64,000 nucleotides of DNA from Chloroflexi bacterium CFX4 (GTDB taxonomy: Bacteria > Chloroflexota > Anaerolineae > Aggregatilineales > UBA2796), in contig QWHC01000021.1 in the NCBI GenBank assembly GCA_021404685.1, forward strand, positions 1-64,000, in the 5' to 3' direction. Every line of letters starts with the position of its first letter. The first letter of the stretch is position 1. Below the pieces are notes generated by a model, which was not told the origin of the DNA, ran no database searches, and was given only the letters and a program-made list of their open reading frames with translations. Positions 18,486-25,832 of the stretch are shown piece after piece. Position numbers and translations under genes: made by a program.

Positions 18486-18515
18486 TAAATATGATCATTT
18501 AGAGATATCACTCAA
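18486..18515 (-). promoter_or_regulatory. Putative promoter of the LGFP gene
   Basis: On the minus strand TTGAGT (-35, at 18510-18515) and TATTTA (-10, at 18486-18491) are separated by 18 bp. They lie about 50 bp upstream of the LGFP start. The -35 overlaps the CTCAATA/TATTGAG inverted repeat at 18511-18531, a possible operator. This is motif matching only. Confidence 0.4.
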
Positions 18516-18637
18516 TATAGACATTATTGAGAAGAGCATTGAGAAACGCTCCTTTTTATTTTTTGCATCTTGATGCTCTTAAAATGAGGGAGCATATAGA
18601 GTTGTTTGAGAATCGAACGCTGCCTGATATGGGTTGC

Positions 18638-18676
18638 GGTTCATCGGCTGTCTCGGCAACCGATGAGCCTTTTTTT
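18638..18676 (+). terminator. Orphan intrinsic terminator, copy of the rpsI terminator
   Basis: GGTTCATCGG pairs with CCGATGAGCC (10 bp, one G-U) and is followed by seven T's. The loop CTGTCTCGGCAA closely matches the loop of the rpsI terminator, and both copies continue with TTTGTGCCAATA. No plus-strand gene lies upstream of it, so it looks like a duplicated or mobile terminator element. Confidence 0.8.
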
Positions 18677-18777
18677 GTGCCAATATATCGGCAGCTATAC
18701 ATAATTTGACACAATACCATATCTTGTGGTGCGGCGCATGATGCAATCGGGCATCCGCCGCTTTCGGGCAGTCTAAA

Positions 18778-18861
18778 TTTGGCACGATAAGGGTGTGTTT
18801 CTGCTAAAACGCACCCTTATTTGGCACCATAAGGGTGTGTTTCTGCTAAAACGCACCCTTA
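18778..18861 (+). repeat. Two tandem 42-bp palindromic repeat units
   Basis: Two near-identical units (18778-18819 and 18820-18861) differ by one base in the TTTGGCAC(G/C)ATAAGGG part. Each contains a long hairpin, with arms ATAAGGGTG and CACCCTTAT extended by GTTT/AAAC around a short loop. They resemble a small extragenic palindrome array. A CRISPR is excluded because the units abut without spacers. Confidence 0.85.
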
Positions 18862-18907
18862 CAGCATCCCCTCCCGCAATCCCACCAAGAGACTCCTTAA
18901 GCACACA

Positions 18908-18936
18908 TTGAGCATACGCCGAATTAGTGCTATGAT
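18908..18936 (+). promoter_or_regulatory. Promoter of the vapB-like gene
   Basis: TTGAGC (-35) and TATGAT (-10) are separated by 17 bp. They place transcription start about 14 nt before the ATG at 18957, with AAGGAG (18945-18950) as a strong ribosome-binding site in the short leader. Confidence 0.6.
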
Positions 18937-18956
18937 CTTCTTAGAAGGAGATTGGT

Positions 18957-19196
18957 ATGGATAAGCCCAAAAGTAGTTTAGAGGTAGTTATCACACTTGC
19001 ATTATCGTTGCCTCCGCTGGAAAAAGTGCGGTTGATCGAACAAGTCGTCGCCACATTGGAGCAAGACTTGACGCCACAGCCTAAGCCCCCCAAACGCCCT
19101 TGTTATGGCATGTGGGCAAATGTGAACCTCTCGGCTGAGGAGATTGAAACTGCCCGTCAGGCGATGGAGCGTTCATTCCCACGCGAGGATGTGTGA
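18957..19196 (+). CDS. VapB-like antitoxin
   Basis: The 79-aa protein has the pattern LALSLPPLEKVRLIEQVVATLEQDL, like the N-terminus of many antitoxins paired with PIN-domain toxins (typically LPPEERARLIEALLESL). It has a C-terminal half with LSAEEIETARQAME that could bind the toxin. The stop TGA overlaps by one base the ATG of the broken vapC, the usual toxin-antitoxin arrangement. It has its own promoter and strong Shine-Dalgarno. The function is inferred from context, and no DNA-binding motif is certain. Confidence 0.7.
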   Translation: MDKPKSSLEVVITLALSLPPLEKVRLIEQVVATLEQDLTPQPKPPKRPCYGMWANVNLSAEEIETARQAMERSFPREDV

Positions 19197-19599
19197 TGAT
19201 CACGGCTGTAGCCGATACACACACTATAATTTGGTATCTGGGCTGCGGATTCGCGCCTTTCAACTGTAGCGCGACAGTTTATTGATATTGCCGCTAGTCG
19301 TAGCGGCGAGATAGGAATATCCTCGATTACGCTTGTAGAAATGATTTACTTGATTGAGAAAGGCAAAATTCTGCCTCAACATTTCAGCAGTTTGGCGGAA
19401 GAACTTAGTGACTCCGATAGTTTGTTTATAGAAATTCCCGTTGATTTAAGAATTGTGCGTGCCTTATCACGTATAGATGGTCGTCAGATTCCCGATATGC
19501 CTGATCGTAATTATTGCAGCTACAGCAATGAGGCACAATGTGCCAATCATCAGCCGTGACGGGAAAATAAAGCTCTCAGGTTTAACAACGATTTGGTAA
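19196..19599 (+). pseudogene. VapC-like PIN-domain toxin, two frameshifts
   Basis: Three frames together give a PIN-domain RNase of about 133 aa. The first part is MITAVADTHTIIWYL, with the first acidic residue. It moves to the +1 frame near 19233 for ADSRLSTVARQFIDIAAS...ISSITLVEMIYL, which has the conserved E in LVEM. It shifts again near 19508 for IIAATAMRHNVPIISRDGKI, which has the last acidic residue. Each shift fits one extra base (within GGG and AA). Read alone, no frame gives a full PIN domain. Either the toxin is dead or the assembly has two small errors. Confidence 0.8.
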
Positions 19600-19613
19600 A
19601 TAGGATTTAGGAA

Positions 19614-21152
19614 GTGTACATCGGTGATGTGCTTGGCAGGCGTGCGCTCTACAGCCCTGAAGCGCTTGCAGTGGTGGATAGCGGCAAAACGCCGCACCTG
19701 AAACTAACCTACCGCGAATTAAATGCACGTGCCAACCGCCTAGCAAACTGGCTGCGCGCTCAGGGCATCAGTAAGGGCGCAGTGGTTGGCATCTTGGCGC
19801 GGGATGGCGTTGAATACCTCGATACCTTCTTTGCGTGTGGCAAGCTCGGCGCCATCTTGGCGCTTTATAATTGGCGGGCGCACCCGCGTGAGCTACTCGG
19901 TGTGTTTGAGAACACACAGCCACAAGCGCTCATCTTCAGCGGCGAATTTGGCGAGGCAGCGCGCTTCCTCAAGCAGAACTGCGCCAGCCTGTACCACCTG
20001 CTGCATATTGAAGGCGGCGGCGTGCTAGGCAGCACACATCTTGACCATGCCCTGAACAACGCGCCCGATTCACCCGTCCACACCGACTCGGTGGAGGCGG
20101 AAGATATTGCCTGCCTAATCTTCACCGGCGGCACGACAGGCTTGCCCAAAGCCGCCCAGATCAGCCACCGCATGATCGCGTGGAATACGCTCAATACCAT
20201 CATTCACGACTTGCAGCACGGCGATATTACCGTGAACGTCTTTCCGATGTTCCATACCGGCGGCTTGTTGGTCTATACAACGCCGCTGCTCATTCTGGGT
20301 GGCACGGTGGTGCTGACGCGCCAATTCGATGCCGCGCAAGTCCTCGATCTGATCCAACAGTACGCAGCGACCGTCTTTGCAGGCGTGCCGACCATGTATC
20401 AGTTGCTGACCGCTGCGCCGAATTGGGCAAGTGCCGATCTCAGCACGCTGCGCTTTTGCACCAGCGGCGGCGCACCGCTGCCCGTGACGCTCGTCGAGCA
20501 GTTTGAGCGCGAGAAGGGCGTGCGCTTTAAGCAGGGCTTTGGCATGACCGAGTTCGGTCCCGGCATTTTTGCCCTTGCCCCTGAGGATGCCATCCGCAAA
20601 GCAGGCAGCATTGGCAGACCGAACTTCTTCATTGATGCGCGCATTGTGGATGAGAACAACCAGCCCCTGCCAGCCGGTGAGGTCGGCGAACTGGTGCTGA
20701 AAGGGCAATCAGCGCTTTCGGGCTACTTCAATAATCCTGAGGCGAGCGCCGCCGCGGTAGATGCCGAAGGCTGGTTCCACACAGGCGATCTGGCGCGCCA
20801 CGATGAGGCGTGGTATTTTTACATCGTAGACCGCAAAAAGGATATGTTCATCAGCGGTGGCGAGAACGTCTACCCTGCCGAGATTGAGCAAGCGCTCTAT
20901 AAACATCCTGCCGTGCAGCAGTGCGCCGTGATCGGCGTGCCTGATCCGAAGTGGGGTGAAGTTGGCAAGGCGTGCGTTGTGCTGAAGGCTGACCAAACTG
21001 CCACGCCGGACGAGTTGATCGCACACCTGAGCAACCATTTGGCGCGCTACAAAGTGCCAAAGAGCGTTGAGATCATGCCATCGCTGCCGATCTCAGCCGC
21101 CGGCAAGATTTTGAAGCGTGAACTGCGCGCTCTGTTTGTGCCAGACTCCTAA
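19614..21152 (+). CDS. Acyl-CoA synthetase (AMP-forming, FadD-like)
   Basis: A class I adenylate-forming enzyme that activates a fatty or other carboxylic acid with ATP and CoA. The 512-aa protein has the P-loop FTGGTTGLPKAA, the A5 motif GFGMTEFGPG, GWFHTGDLA, the hinge DRKKDMFISGGENVYPAEIE, and the catalytic Lys in GKILKREL. It starts at GTG with TAGGA upstream. The MaoC-type hydratase follows after 24 bp, suggesting a shared fatty-acid pathway. The chain-length specificity cannot be read from sequence. Confidence 0.92.
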   Translation: MYIGDVLGRRALYSPEALAVVDSGKTPHLKLTYRELNARANRLANWLRAQGISKGAVVGILARDGVEYLDTFFACGKLGAILALYNWRAHPRELLGVFENTQPQALIFSGEFGEAARFLKQNCASLYHLLHIEGGGVLGSTHLDHALNNAPDSPVHTDSVEAEDIACLIFTGGTTGLPKAAQISHRMIAWNTLNTIIHDLQHGDITVNVFPMFHTGGLLVYTTPLLILGGTVVLTRQFDAAQVLDLIQQYAATVFAGVPTMYQLLTAAPNWASADLSTLRFCTSGGAPLPVTLVEQFEREKGVRFKQGFGMTEFGPGIFALAPEDAIRKAGSIGRPNFFIDARIVDENNQPLPAGEVGELVLKGQSALSGYFNNPEASAAAVDAEGWFHTGDLARHDEAWYFYIVDRKKDMFISGGENVYPAEIEQALYKHPAVQQCAVIGVPDPKWGEVGKACVVLKADQTATPDELIAHLSNHLARYKVPKSVEIMPSLPISAAGKILKRELRALFVPDS

Positions 21153-21176
21153 CCATCGCAAAGGATTATCTGAAAA

Positions 21177-21584
21177 ATGCCTAAAGTCGAAGTCGGTGCG
21201 CGTGCCAGCCGCACCAAACAAATCACGGATGCCGACATCCGCGCCTTTGCCGCTGCCAGTGGTGATACCAACTCGGTTCACCTAGATGAGGAATATGCCA
21301 AGACGACGCGCTTCGGCAGGCGCATTGCACACGGCATGCTGACCGCCAGCCTGATCAGCGCCGTGCTTGGCAACGATCTGCCCGGTATGGGGACAATCTA
21401 TCTCAGCCAGACGGTCAACTTTAAGGCACCCGTCTACCTTGATGATACAATCACCGCCACTGTGGAAGTGACCGCCTTCCGTGAGGAGAAGCGGATCGCA
21501 ACACTCCGTACCACCTGCACCAACCAAGACGGCGTGCTGGTAGTAGAAGGTGAGGCAACCGTCATCGCACCAAAAGAGGCGTGA
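21177..21584 (+). CDS. MaoC-type (R)-specific enoyl-CoA hydratase
   Basis: The 135-aa product has a single hot-dog fold with the hydratase 2 motif. Asp30 and His35 in ASGDTNSVHLDEEYAKTTRFG match the catalytic pair of PhaJ, followed by RRIAHGMLTASLIS. It would hydrate trans-2-enoyl-CoA to (R)-3-hydroxyacyl-CoA, or the reverse. It lies in a probable operon with the acyl-CoA synthetase. No PHA synthase is visible nearby, so a link to polyhydroxyalkanoate is not supported here. Confidence 0.88.
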   Translation: MPKVEVGARASRTKQITDADIRAFAAASGDTNSVHLDEEYAKTTRFGRRIAHGMLTASLISAVLGNDLPGMGTIYLSQTVNFKAPVYLDDTITATVEVTAFREEKRIATLRTTCTNQDGVLVVEGEATVIAPKEA

Positions 21585-21677
21585 GCGCCACACGGCGCTG
21601 AGTCGTACAGCGGCACGCCTTAGCACCGAACCATGCTAAACTAATCAGACTCATTCAAGGCAAGTTTAGGCAAAACC

Positions 21678-22070
21678 ATGCGTATTTTAATCGTTGAGGA
21701 TAACGCCACCTTCCGCGAGACGGTGCGCGAATTGCTGCGTGATCTAGGCTACAAGGTGCGCGGCGCACGCAGCTACAACAAGGCGGTGAAACGCCTAACG
21801 CGCCACAAGTTCGATCTGGTGCTGAGCGATATGGATATTGGCGATGGCAGCGGCTTTGATGTGCTGGAACTTGCCCGCCAAACGCGCCCTGAAGCGCCTA
21901 TCGTCCTGATGAGTGGTGATGCCGATCCGTCTACTGTTCAAGCTGCCTTAGCGTCCGGTGCGGCGCAGTTTTTGCCTAAGCCGTTCGGTCTGAAAGAACT
22001 GATGCAGACCATCGAGGCAGCCCTTAATGAAGCCACACCAAACTCCGAAACAGATACGCCCTCTGAATAG
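21678..22070 (+). CDS. Single-domain response regulator
   Basis: The 130-aa product is a lone CheY-like receiver domain. Acidic residues E7/D8 (LIVEDN), phospho-acceptor Asp51 (LVLSDMDIGDG), Ser in VLMSGD and Lys in LPKPFG are all present. A short Thr/Ser/Glu-rich tail has no output domain, so it acts through protein contact or as a phosphorelay intermediate. No histidine kinase is adjacent. It converges on mltG with a 5-bp gap. Confidence 0.93.
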   Translation: MRILIVEDNATFRETVRELLRDLGYKVRGARSYNKAVKRLTRHKFDLVLSDMDIGDGSGFDVLELARQTRPEAPIVLMSGDADPSTVQAALASGAAQFLPKPFGLKELMQTIEAALNEATPNSETDTPSE

Positions 22071-22075
22071 ACCAT

Positions 22076-23368
22076 TCAAGGGCAGTTCAAGCCCGCTTTG
22101 AATTCCTCAAAGGTGCGTGCATAGAAATTGCCGCCACCACCGCAGCGCGTGTTGAAGAAAAAATAATCATGCGCGACGGGATCAAGGGCAGCGGCGATAG
22201 CGCTCACGGCAGGGCTGGAGATCGGCGTGGGTGGCAGCCCACGAAAGCGGTTGGTGTTATACGGGTTGGAGAGGTTGAAGTTAATCCGCCCTGCCGGATA
22301 CCACCACTGACCAGCACTGCCTAAGGCGTACATCATGGTCACCGATGACGCAATGGCGCGGTTATCCGCCATGCGGTTGTGAAAAACGCCGGCGATCATA
22401 CGCTGTTCGTTGGCATCCCAGCTTTCGCGCTGCACAATGCTGGCGAAGTTCAGCGCTTGCCAGAATGTCCAGCCGCGTGCCGCCGCCATGCCTTCATATG
22501 CCTCTGGCACGTTGGCGGCAAAGGCAGCCAGCAGCATATCGCGGAACTGTGTGGCAGTCATGTTTGGCTCAATGGTATAGCTGCCGGGATACATATAGCC
22601 TTCAAGGCTTTTATCGGCGGGCTTGCTGCGTAGAAACCAATAATCGGGCGTGCGCGCTGTTGCGTTGGTCGCCGTCAGGAAATCGCGTCCGCGAAAGCCG
22701 ACGGGCAGCCTGTCCAGCCGTTCGGCGATCTGTTCAAGGCGTGAGCCTGCCCGAATGGTGATTTGGCACGGGCAATTGGAAGGGCGGGTGAGCGCATCTA
22801 CATCGCCGCTCAGATCGTCTAGCTTGGGCGCTTTCTCGCCGGCGCCGCTTGGCAAAAACAGCACTTGTCCCACTTGCAATAAGTCACTGGTCAGGCAGTT
22901 TGCCTGCCGCAAGGTCTGCACATCCACCGCGCCATCAGCACCCAGCACAAAGCCAAAGAGCGTATCGCCTGGCTGCACGCTGTAAGCAACCCAACCGTTT
23001 GGCGGCGCGCAGGCGGCTGTAGCGTTGCTCTCAGGCGCGTCAGCAGCCGTGGGCGGAAGATCAGCGGCGCTTGCCACTTCTGGGTATGGCGTGGTCGTCA
23101 CGATGATGTAATGCGGCGTGGCGCTTGGTTGGGTGGTAGCAGTCGGTGTGTGGGTAGGCGGCGGTGGTGGAGTCTCGGTCGGTGCGCTCACCAACGGGAT
23201 AGGTGTAGGCGTGCCGCGCAGCGCAACCGCCGTCAGGCGCGCAAGGGTGGGTGTGGGCGCGCCGCTGCCCTCTAAAGTGAGATCGCGCAGCACCGCTATA
23301 CCGATCACCAACCACAGCAGGATGCCCAATGCACTGATCAGCGCTGCTACGCGCCCAAATCGCCGCAT
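22076..23368 (-). CDS. mltG: MltG-like endolytic transglycosylase with LysM domain
   Basis: MltG cleaves nascent peptidoglycan at the membrane and sets glycan length. The 430-aa protein has an N-terminal membrane anchor (about 8-28) and a Pro/Thr-rich linker (about 35-80). A LysM domain (YSVQPGDTLFGFV...VGQVLFLPSG, about 125-170) precedes the YceG domain. That domain has EGYMYPGSYTI, IVQRESWD with the expected catalytic Glu, and NPYNTNRFRGLPPTPISSP. A LysM before YceG is less common than the plain MltG form. It follows the adenosine-specific kinase by 11 bp. Confidence 0.9.
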   Translation of the reverse strand: MRRFGRVAALISALGILLWLVIGIAVLRDLTLEGSGAPTPTLARLTAVALRGTPTPIPLVSAPTETPPPPPTHTPTATTQPSATPHYIIVTTTPYPEVASAADLPPTAADAPESNATAACAPPNGWVAYSVQPGDTLFGFVLGADGAVDVQTLRQANCLTSDLLQVGQVLFLPSGAGEKAPKLDDLSGDVDALTRPSNCPCQITIRAGSRLEQIAERLDRLPVGFRGRDFLTATNATARTPDYWFLRSKPADKSLEGYMYPGSYTIEPNMTATQFRDMLLAAFAANVPEAYEGMAAARGWTFWQALNFASIVQRESWDANEQRMIAGVFHNRMADNRAIASSVTMMYALGSAGQWWYPAGRINFNLSNPYNTNRFRGLPPTPISSPAVSAIAAALDPVAHDYFFFNTRCGGGGNFYARTFEEFKAGLNCP

Positions 23369-23379
23369 GATACGCCGCC

Positions 23380-23874
23380 TCAGCCGAGTTTATAGCCTAT
23401 CTGACGGAGCAAGCCCTTGCGCCAGTTGATGCCTTCATCGTCCTCAATGCCTTTGCTCTTGAAGCCGTCAATCACGCCCATGATGCCGCGCCCTTGTTCG
23501 GTTTCCGCCACAATGACTTGGGTGGGATTGGCAGTGGCGCAAAAGATGCGGGCAACTTCTGGGACTTGCTTTAGGTTGTTCAGGATGTTGATCGGGTAAA
23601 AACCTTGCCCCAGAAAGACGATGAAGCTATGCCCACAAGCAAGGGTGATGGCGTTGTGCTGGGCAAGGGCAATCATCTCGTCATCGGTGCCGCTCCAACG
23701 GACAAGGCACGCGCCGGACGCCTCGCAAAATGCCAAGCCAAAGCGGATGCTTGGCACGGTATTCACCAGCGTTTCGTGAATATCTTCAACCGTTTTGATG
23801 AAATGGCTTTGCCCAAGCACAAAGTTGATCGTCTCAGGCTTTTCGATGCTCACCACAGAGATTTTAAGTTCCAT
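23380..23874 (-). CDS. Adenosine-specific kinase (DUF355 family)
   Basis: The 164-aa protein matches the DUF355 family along its length: FVLGQSHFIKTVEDIHETLVN, RFGLAFCEASG, ARIFCATANPTQVIVAETEQGRGIMGVIDG and a C-terminal WRKGLLRQIGYK. The family is annotated as adenosine-specific kinase from a structural and binding study of an archaeal member; the physiological role is poorly known. It sits between an ABC importer and mltG on the same strand. AAGGAG lies about 10 nt before the ATG. Confidence 0.88.
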   Translation of the reverse strand: MELKISVVSIEKPETINFVLGQSHFIKTVEDIHETLVNTVPSIRFGLAFCEASGACLVRWSGTDDEMIALAQHNAITLACGHSFIVFLGQGFYPINILNNLKQVPEVARIFCATANPTQVIVAETEQGRGIMGVIDGFKSKGIEDDEGINWRKGLLRQIGYKLG

Positions 23875-23948
23875 AGGCGCGCTGCTCCTTCTTTTAGGCG
23901 CTGATCATACAGAGTTCAGCGCGGAAAGGCAAACCGTGCCTGCGCCCT

Positions 23949-24791
23949 TCACTTCAACCCGGAGCGCACAAAGCTGTTGATGAATTGGCGCTGAAAGAGC
24001 ATAAACAAGATCATCAAAGGCAAGATCACGATCAGCACGCCTGCTGTGATCTGCCCATACAGCGCACCTACCTCGCTTGTTCGCAGCACACGGCTTAAGC
24101 CAACAGTCAGCGTGCGGTTCTCGTTGCTCTGCGTGATGATGAAGGGCCAAAGAAATTCGTTCCAGCGCGTGGAGACCGACACCAAGCCGAAGGCAACCAG
24201 CGATGGCACCGAAGGCGGCAAGTAAACATGCCGCAATACACCAAACCAGCCGCACCCATCAATGCGTGCGGCATCTTCCAGCTCCAGCGGAATTTGCTTG
24301 AATGCTTGCCGCATCAGAAATGTGCCGAATGCCGATCCCATGTATGGCAGCATCAGCGCCCAGCGCGTATCGAAAAGGTTGAGGAAGCTGATTGTGGCGA
24401 AGTTCGGCACAATCAGGACTGCCGCTGGGATCATCAACTGGATGAGGATCAAGCCGAAGATCAGGTTCTTGCCCCAGAATTTCAGGCGTGCAAAGGCATA
24501 GGCGGCTAGGGTGATCGTCACCAACTGCACAAGCAACACGCCCACCACAAAAATGATGGTTGTGATGTAGTGGGCGCGCCAGTCCGTCACCATTGCCACT
24601 TGCTCAAAGTTTTCAAGCGTCAGGCGGCTGCCGAAAAAGATGTTGCCTGTCACAATTGGCTCGTTCTCAGGGCGAAAGGCAACCAGCACCGTCCAGATGA
24701 GTGGGATGAGCCAGAAAAGCGCAGCGGCAAACAGCAAGAGTGTGCCGAATGTGTTCAGCGCACGGCGTGGCGCGGCATGGTGCGTTCTCAT
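23949..24791 (-). CDS. ABC sugar transporter permease (MalG/UgpE type)
   Basis: The 280-aa inner-membrane protein has six predicted segments and the cytoplasmic EAA loop (ELEDAARIDGCGWFGVLRHVYLP), which contacts the ATPase. The conserved N-terminal LIPLIWTVLVAFRP is typical of MalG-type permeases. It starts 3 bp after the stop of the partner permease, so the two are translationally coupled. No ATPase gene is in the cluster; a shared MsmX/UgpC-type ATPase elsewhere would be needed. Confidence 0.92.
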   Translation of the reverse strand: MRTHHAAPRRALNTFGTLLLFAAALFWLIPLIWTVLVAFRPENEPIVTGNIFFGSRLTLENFEQVAMVTDWRAHYITTIIFVVGVLLVQLVTITLAAYAFARLKFWGKNLIFGLILIQLMIPAAVLIVPNFATISFLNLFDTRWALMLPYMGSAFGTFLMRQAFKQIPLELEDAARIDGCGWFGVLRHVYLPPSVPSLVAFGLVSVSTRWNEFLWPFIITQSNENRTLTVGLSRVLRTSEVGALYGQITAGVLIVILPLMILFMLFQRQFINSFVRSGLK

Positions 24792-24794
24792 AGG

Positions 24795-25745
24795 CTAATT
24801 CTCATAGTAGGTGCGGCGTTCCCAGACCACAAAATTGACCACTGTGAAGATGAGCAGAAAGGCGAGGATCACCACCGTGATCGCGTTCACATAGCCCAAG
24901 TTGCGCGGCTCGTTGTATTTCTGAAAGACGAAGTACAAAAGCAGGTTGCTACGCTGGTTGGGCTGCCCTTCGCCAAGCGCGTAAAGCTGATCCACCAATT
25001 GGAAGGCGCTGGCGATACCTGTCGTCAGCACGAAAAGTGTTGTGCCTTGCAGCAGTGGCAATGTGATGAAGCGGATTTTCTGCCAGATCGTCGCACCGTC
25101 CAAGTCGGCTGCCTCATAAACATCTTGCGGCAGATTTTGCAGCCCTGCTAAATACATGATCATGAAAAAGCCCGTTTGTTTCCAAACCGCCACCAGCATA
25201 ATCGAGACAAGTGTCCAGTTGGCATCGCCCACCCATTTGATGCCAACACCGCCCAGACTACGCAAGACCGTGTTTGCCAAGCCAATTTGGTCGGCGAAGA
25301 TGAAGGCAAAGATGCTGCCCGCGCCAATCATCGGCATGAGGACAGGATAAAAGAAGGCAAAACGGAAAAAGCCAAGTGCCTGCAATTTGCGGTTGAGCAG
25401 CAGCGCCAGACCAAAGGCAAGCACAATGCTGATCGGCACTGTTACGCCGATGTAGAGGGCTGTGTTGCCAAGAATCCGTAAGAAATCGCCGCCGATGATC
25501 GAGCTTGGATTAAACAGATCGGCGTAGTTCTGCAAGCCAACGTAGCGGCTTGGAATGCGTGCGTTGCCCGGCTGGATGGTGCTTTGCACGATTGCGTTTA
25601 AGGTTGGAAACAGGGTGAAGGTGAAGATGAAGGCGAAGGTCGGCAGCACCAACAAATAAGGCAGCATACGCCGCCACAGCCGTTGATTCACGTTTGCGGT
25701 TGTGCTGCGCGCTGCCTGGCGGCTTAAAATTCCCAGTTGACTCAT
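24795..25745 (-). CDS. ABC sugar transporter permease (MalF/UgpA type)
   Basis: The 316-aa protein has six membrane segments after a basic cytoplasmic N-terminus and the EAA loop (VYEAADLDGATIWQKIRFITLPLL). The sequence PYLLVLPTFAFIFTFTLFPTL at its first membrane segment is typical of UgpA-like permeases. It lies between the binding-protein gene (87 bp upstream) and the second permease. The substrate class, sugar or glycerol-3-phosphate, is inferred from family resemblance. Confidence 0.92.
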   Translation of the reverse strand: MSQLGILSRQAARSTTANVNQRLWRRMLPYLLVLPTFAFIFTFTLFPTLNAIVQSTIQPGNARIPSRYVGLQNYADLFNPSSIIGGDFLRILGNTALYIGVTVPISIVLAFGLALLLNRKLQALGFFRFAFFYPVLMPMIGAGSIFAFIFADQIGLANTVLRSLGGVGIKWVGDANWTLVSIMLVAVWKQTGFFMIMYLAGLQNLPQDVYEAADLDGATIWQKIRFITLPLLQGTTLFVLTTGIASAFQLVDQLYALGEGQPNQRSNLLLYFVFQKYNEPRNLGYVNAITVVILAFLLIFTVVNFVVWERRTYYEN

Positions 25746-25832
25746 ATGCGCTGCTCGCTCTCAAGAATGGCGGGCAAACAGCAGTGCGGAGGTTTATCAG
25801 CTTCCGCACTGCACCACAGCTTAACGCGCTGC

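Larger units (their letters stand above)
18438..18956. other. Hairpin-rich intergenic region
   Basis: This 519-bp AT-rich gap holds no convincing protein gene. It contains the LGFP promoter, a perfect CTCAATA/TATTGAG inverted repeat (18511-18531), a terminator copy (18638-18676), an imperfect GCGGCGCATG/CATCCGCCGC hairpin (18731-18762), two tandem hairpin repeats (18778-18861) and the vapB promoter. Several hairpins are flanked by TTGGCAC or its complement GTGCCAA. Confidence 0.7.

Noticed and set aside
18527-18709. 60-aa plus-strand open frame
   Set aside because: It runs through the orphan terminator, has no ribosome-binding site and no family resemblance; it is a chance frame.
18778-18861. 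CRISPR-like repeat
   Set aside because: Only two units, directly abutting and with no spacers or cas genes; this is a tandem palindrome.
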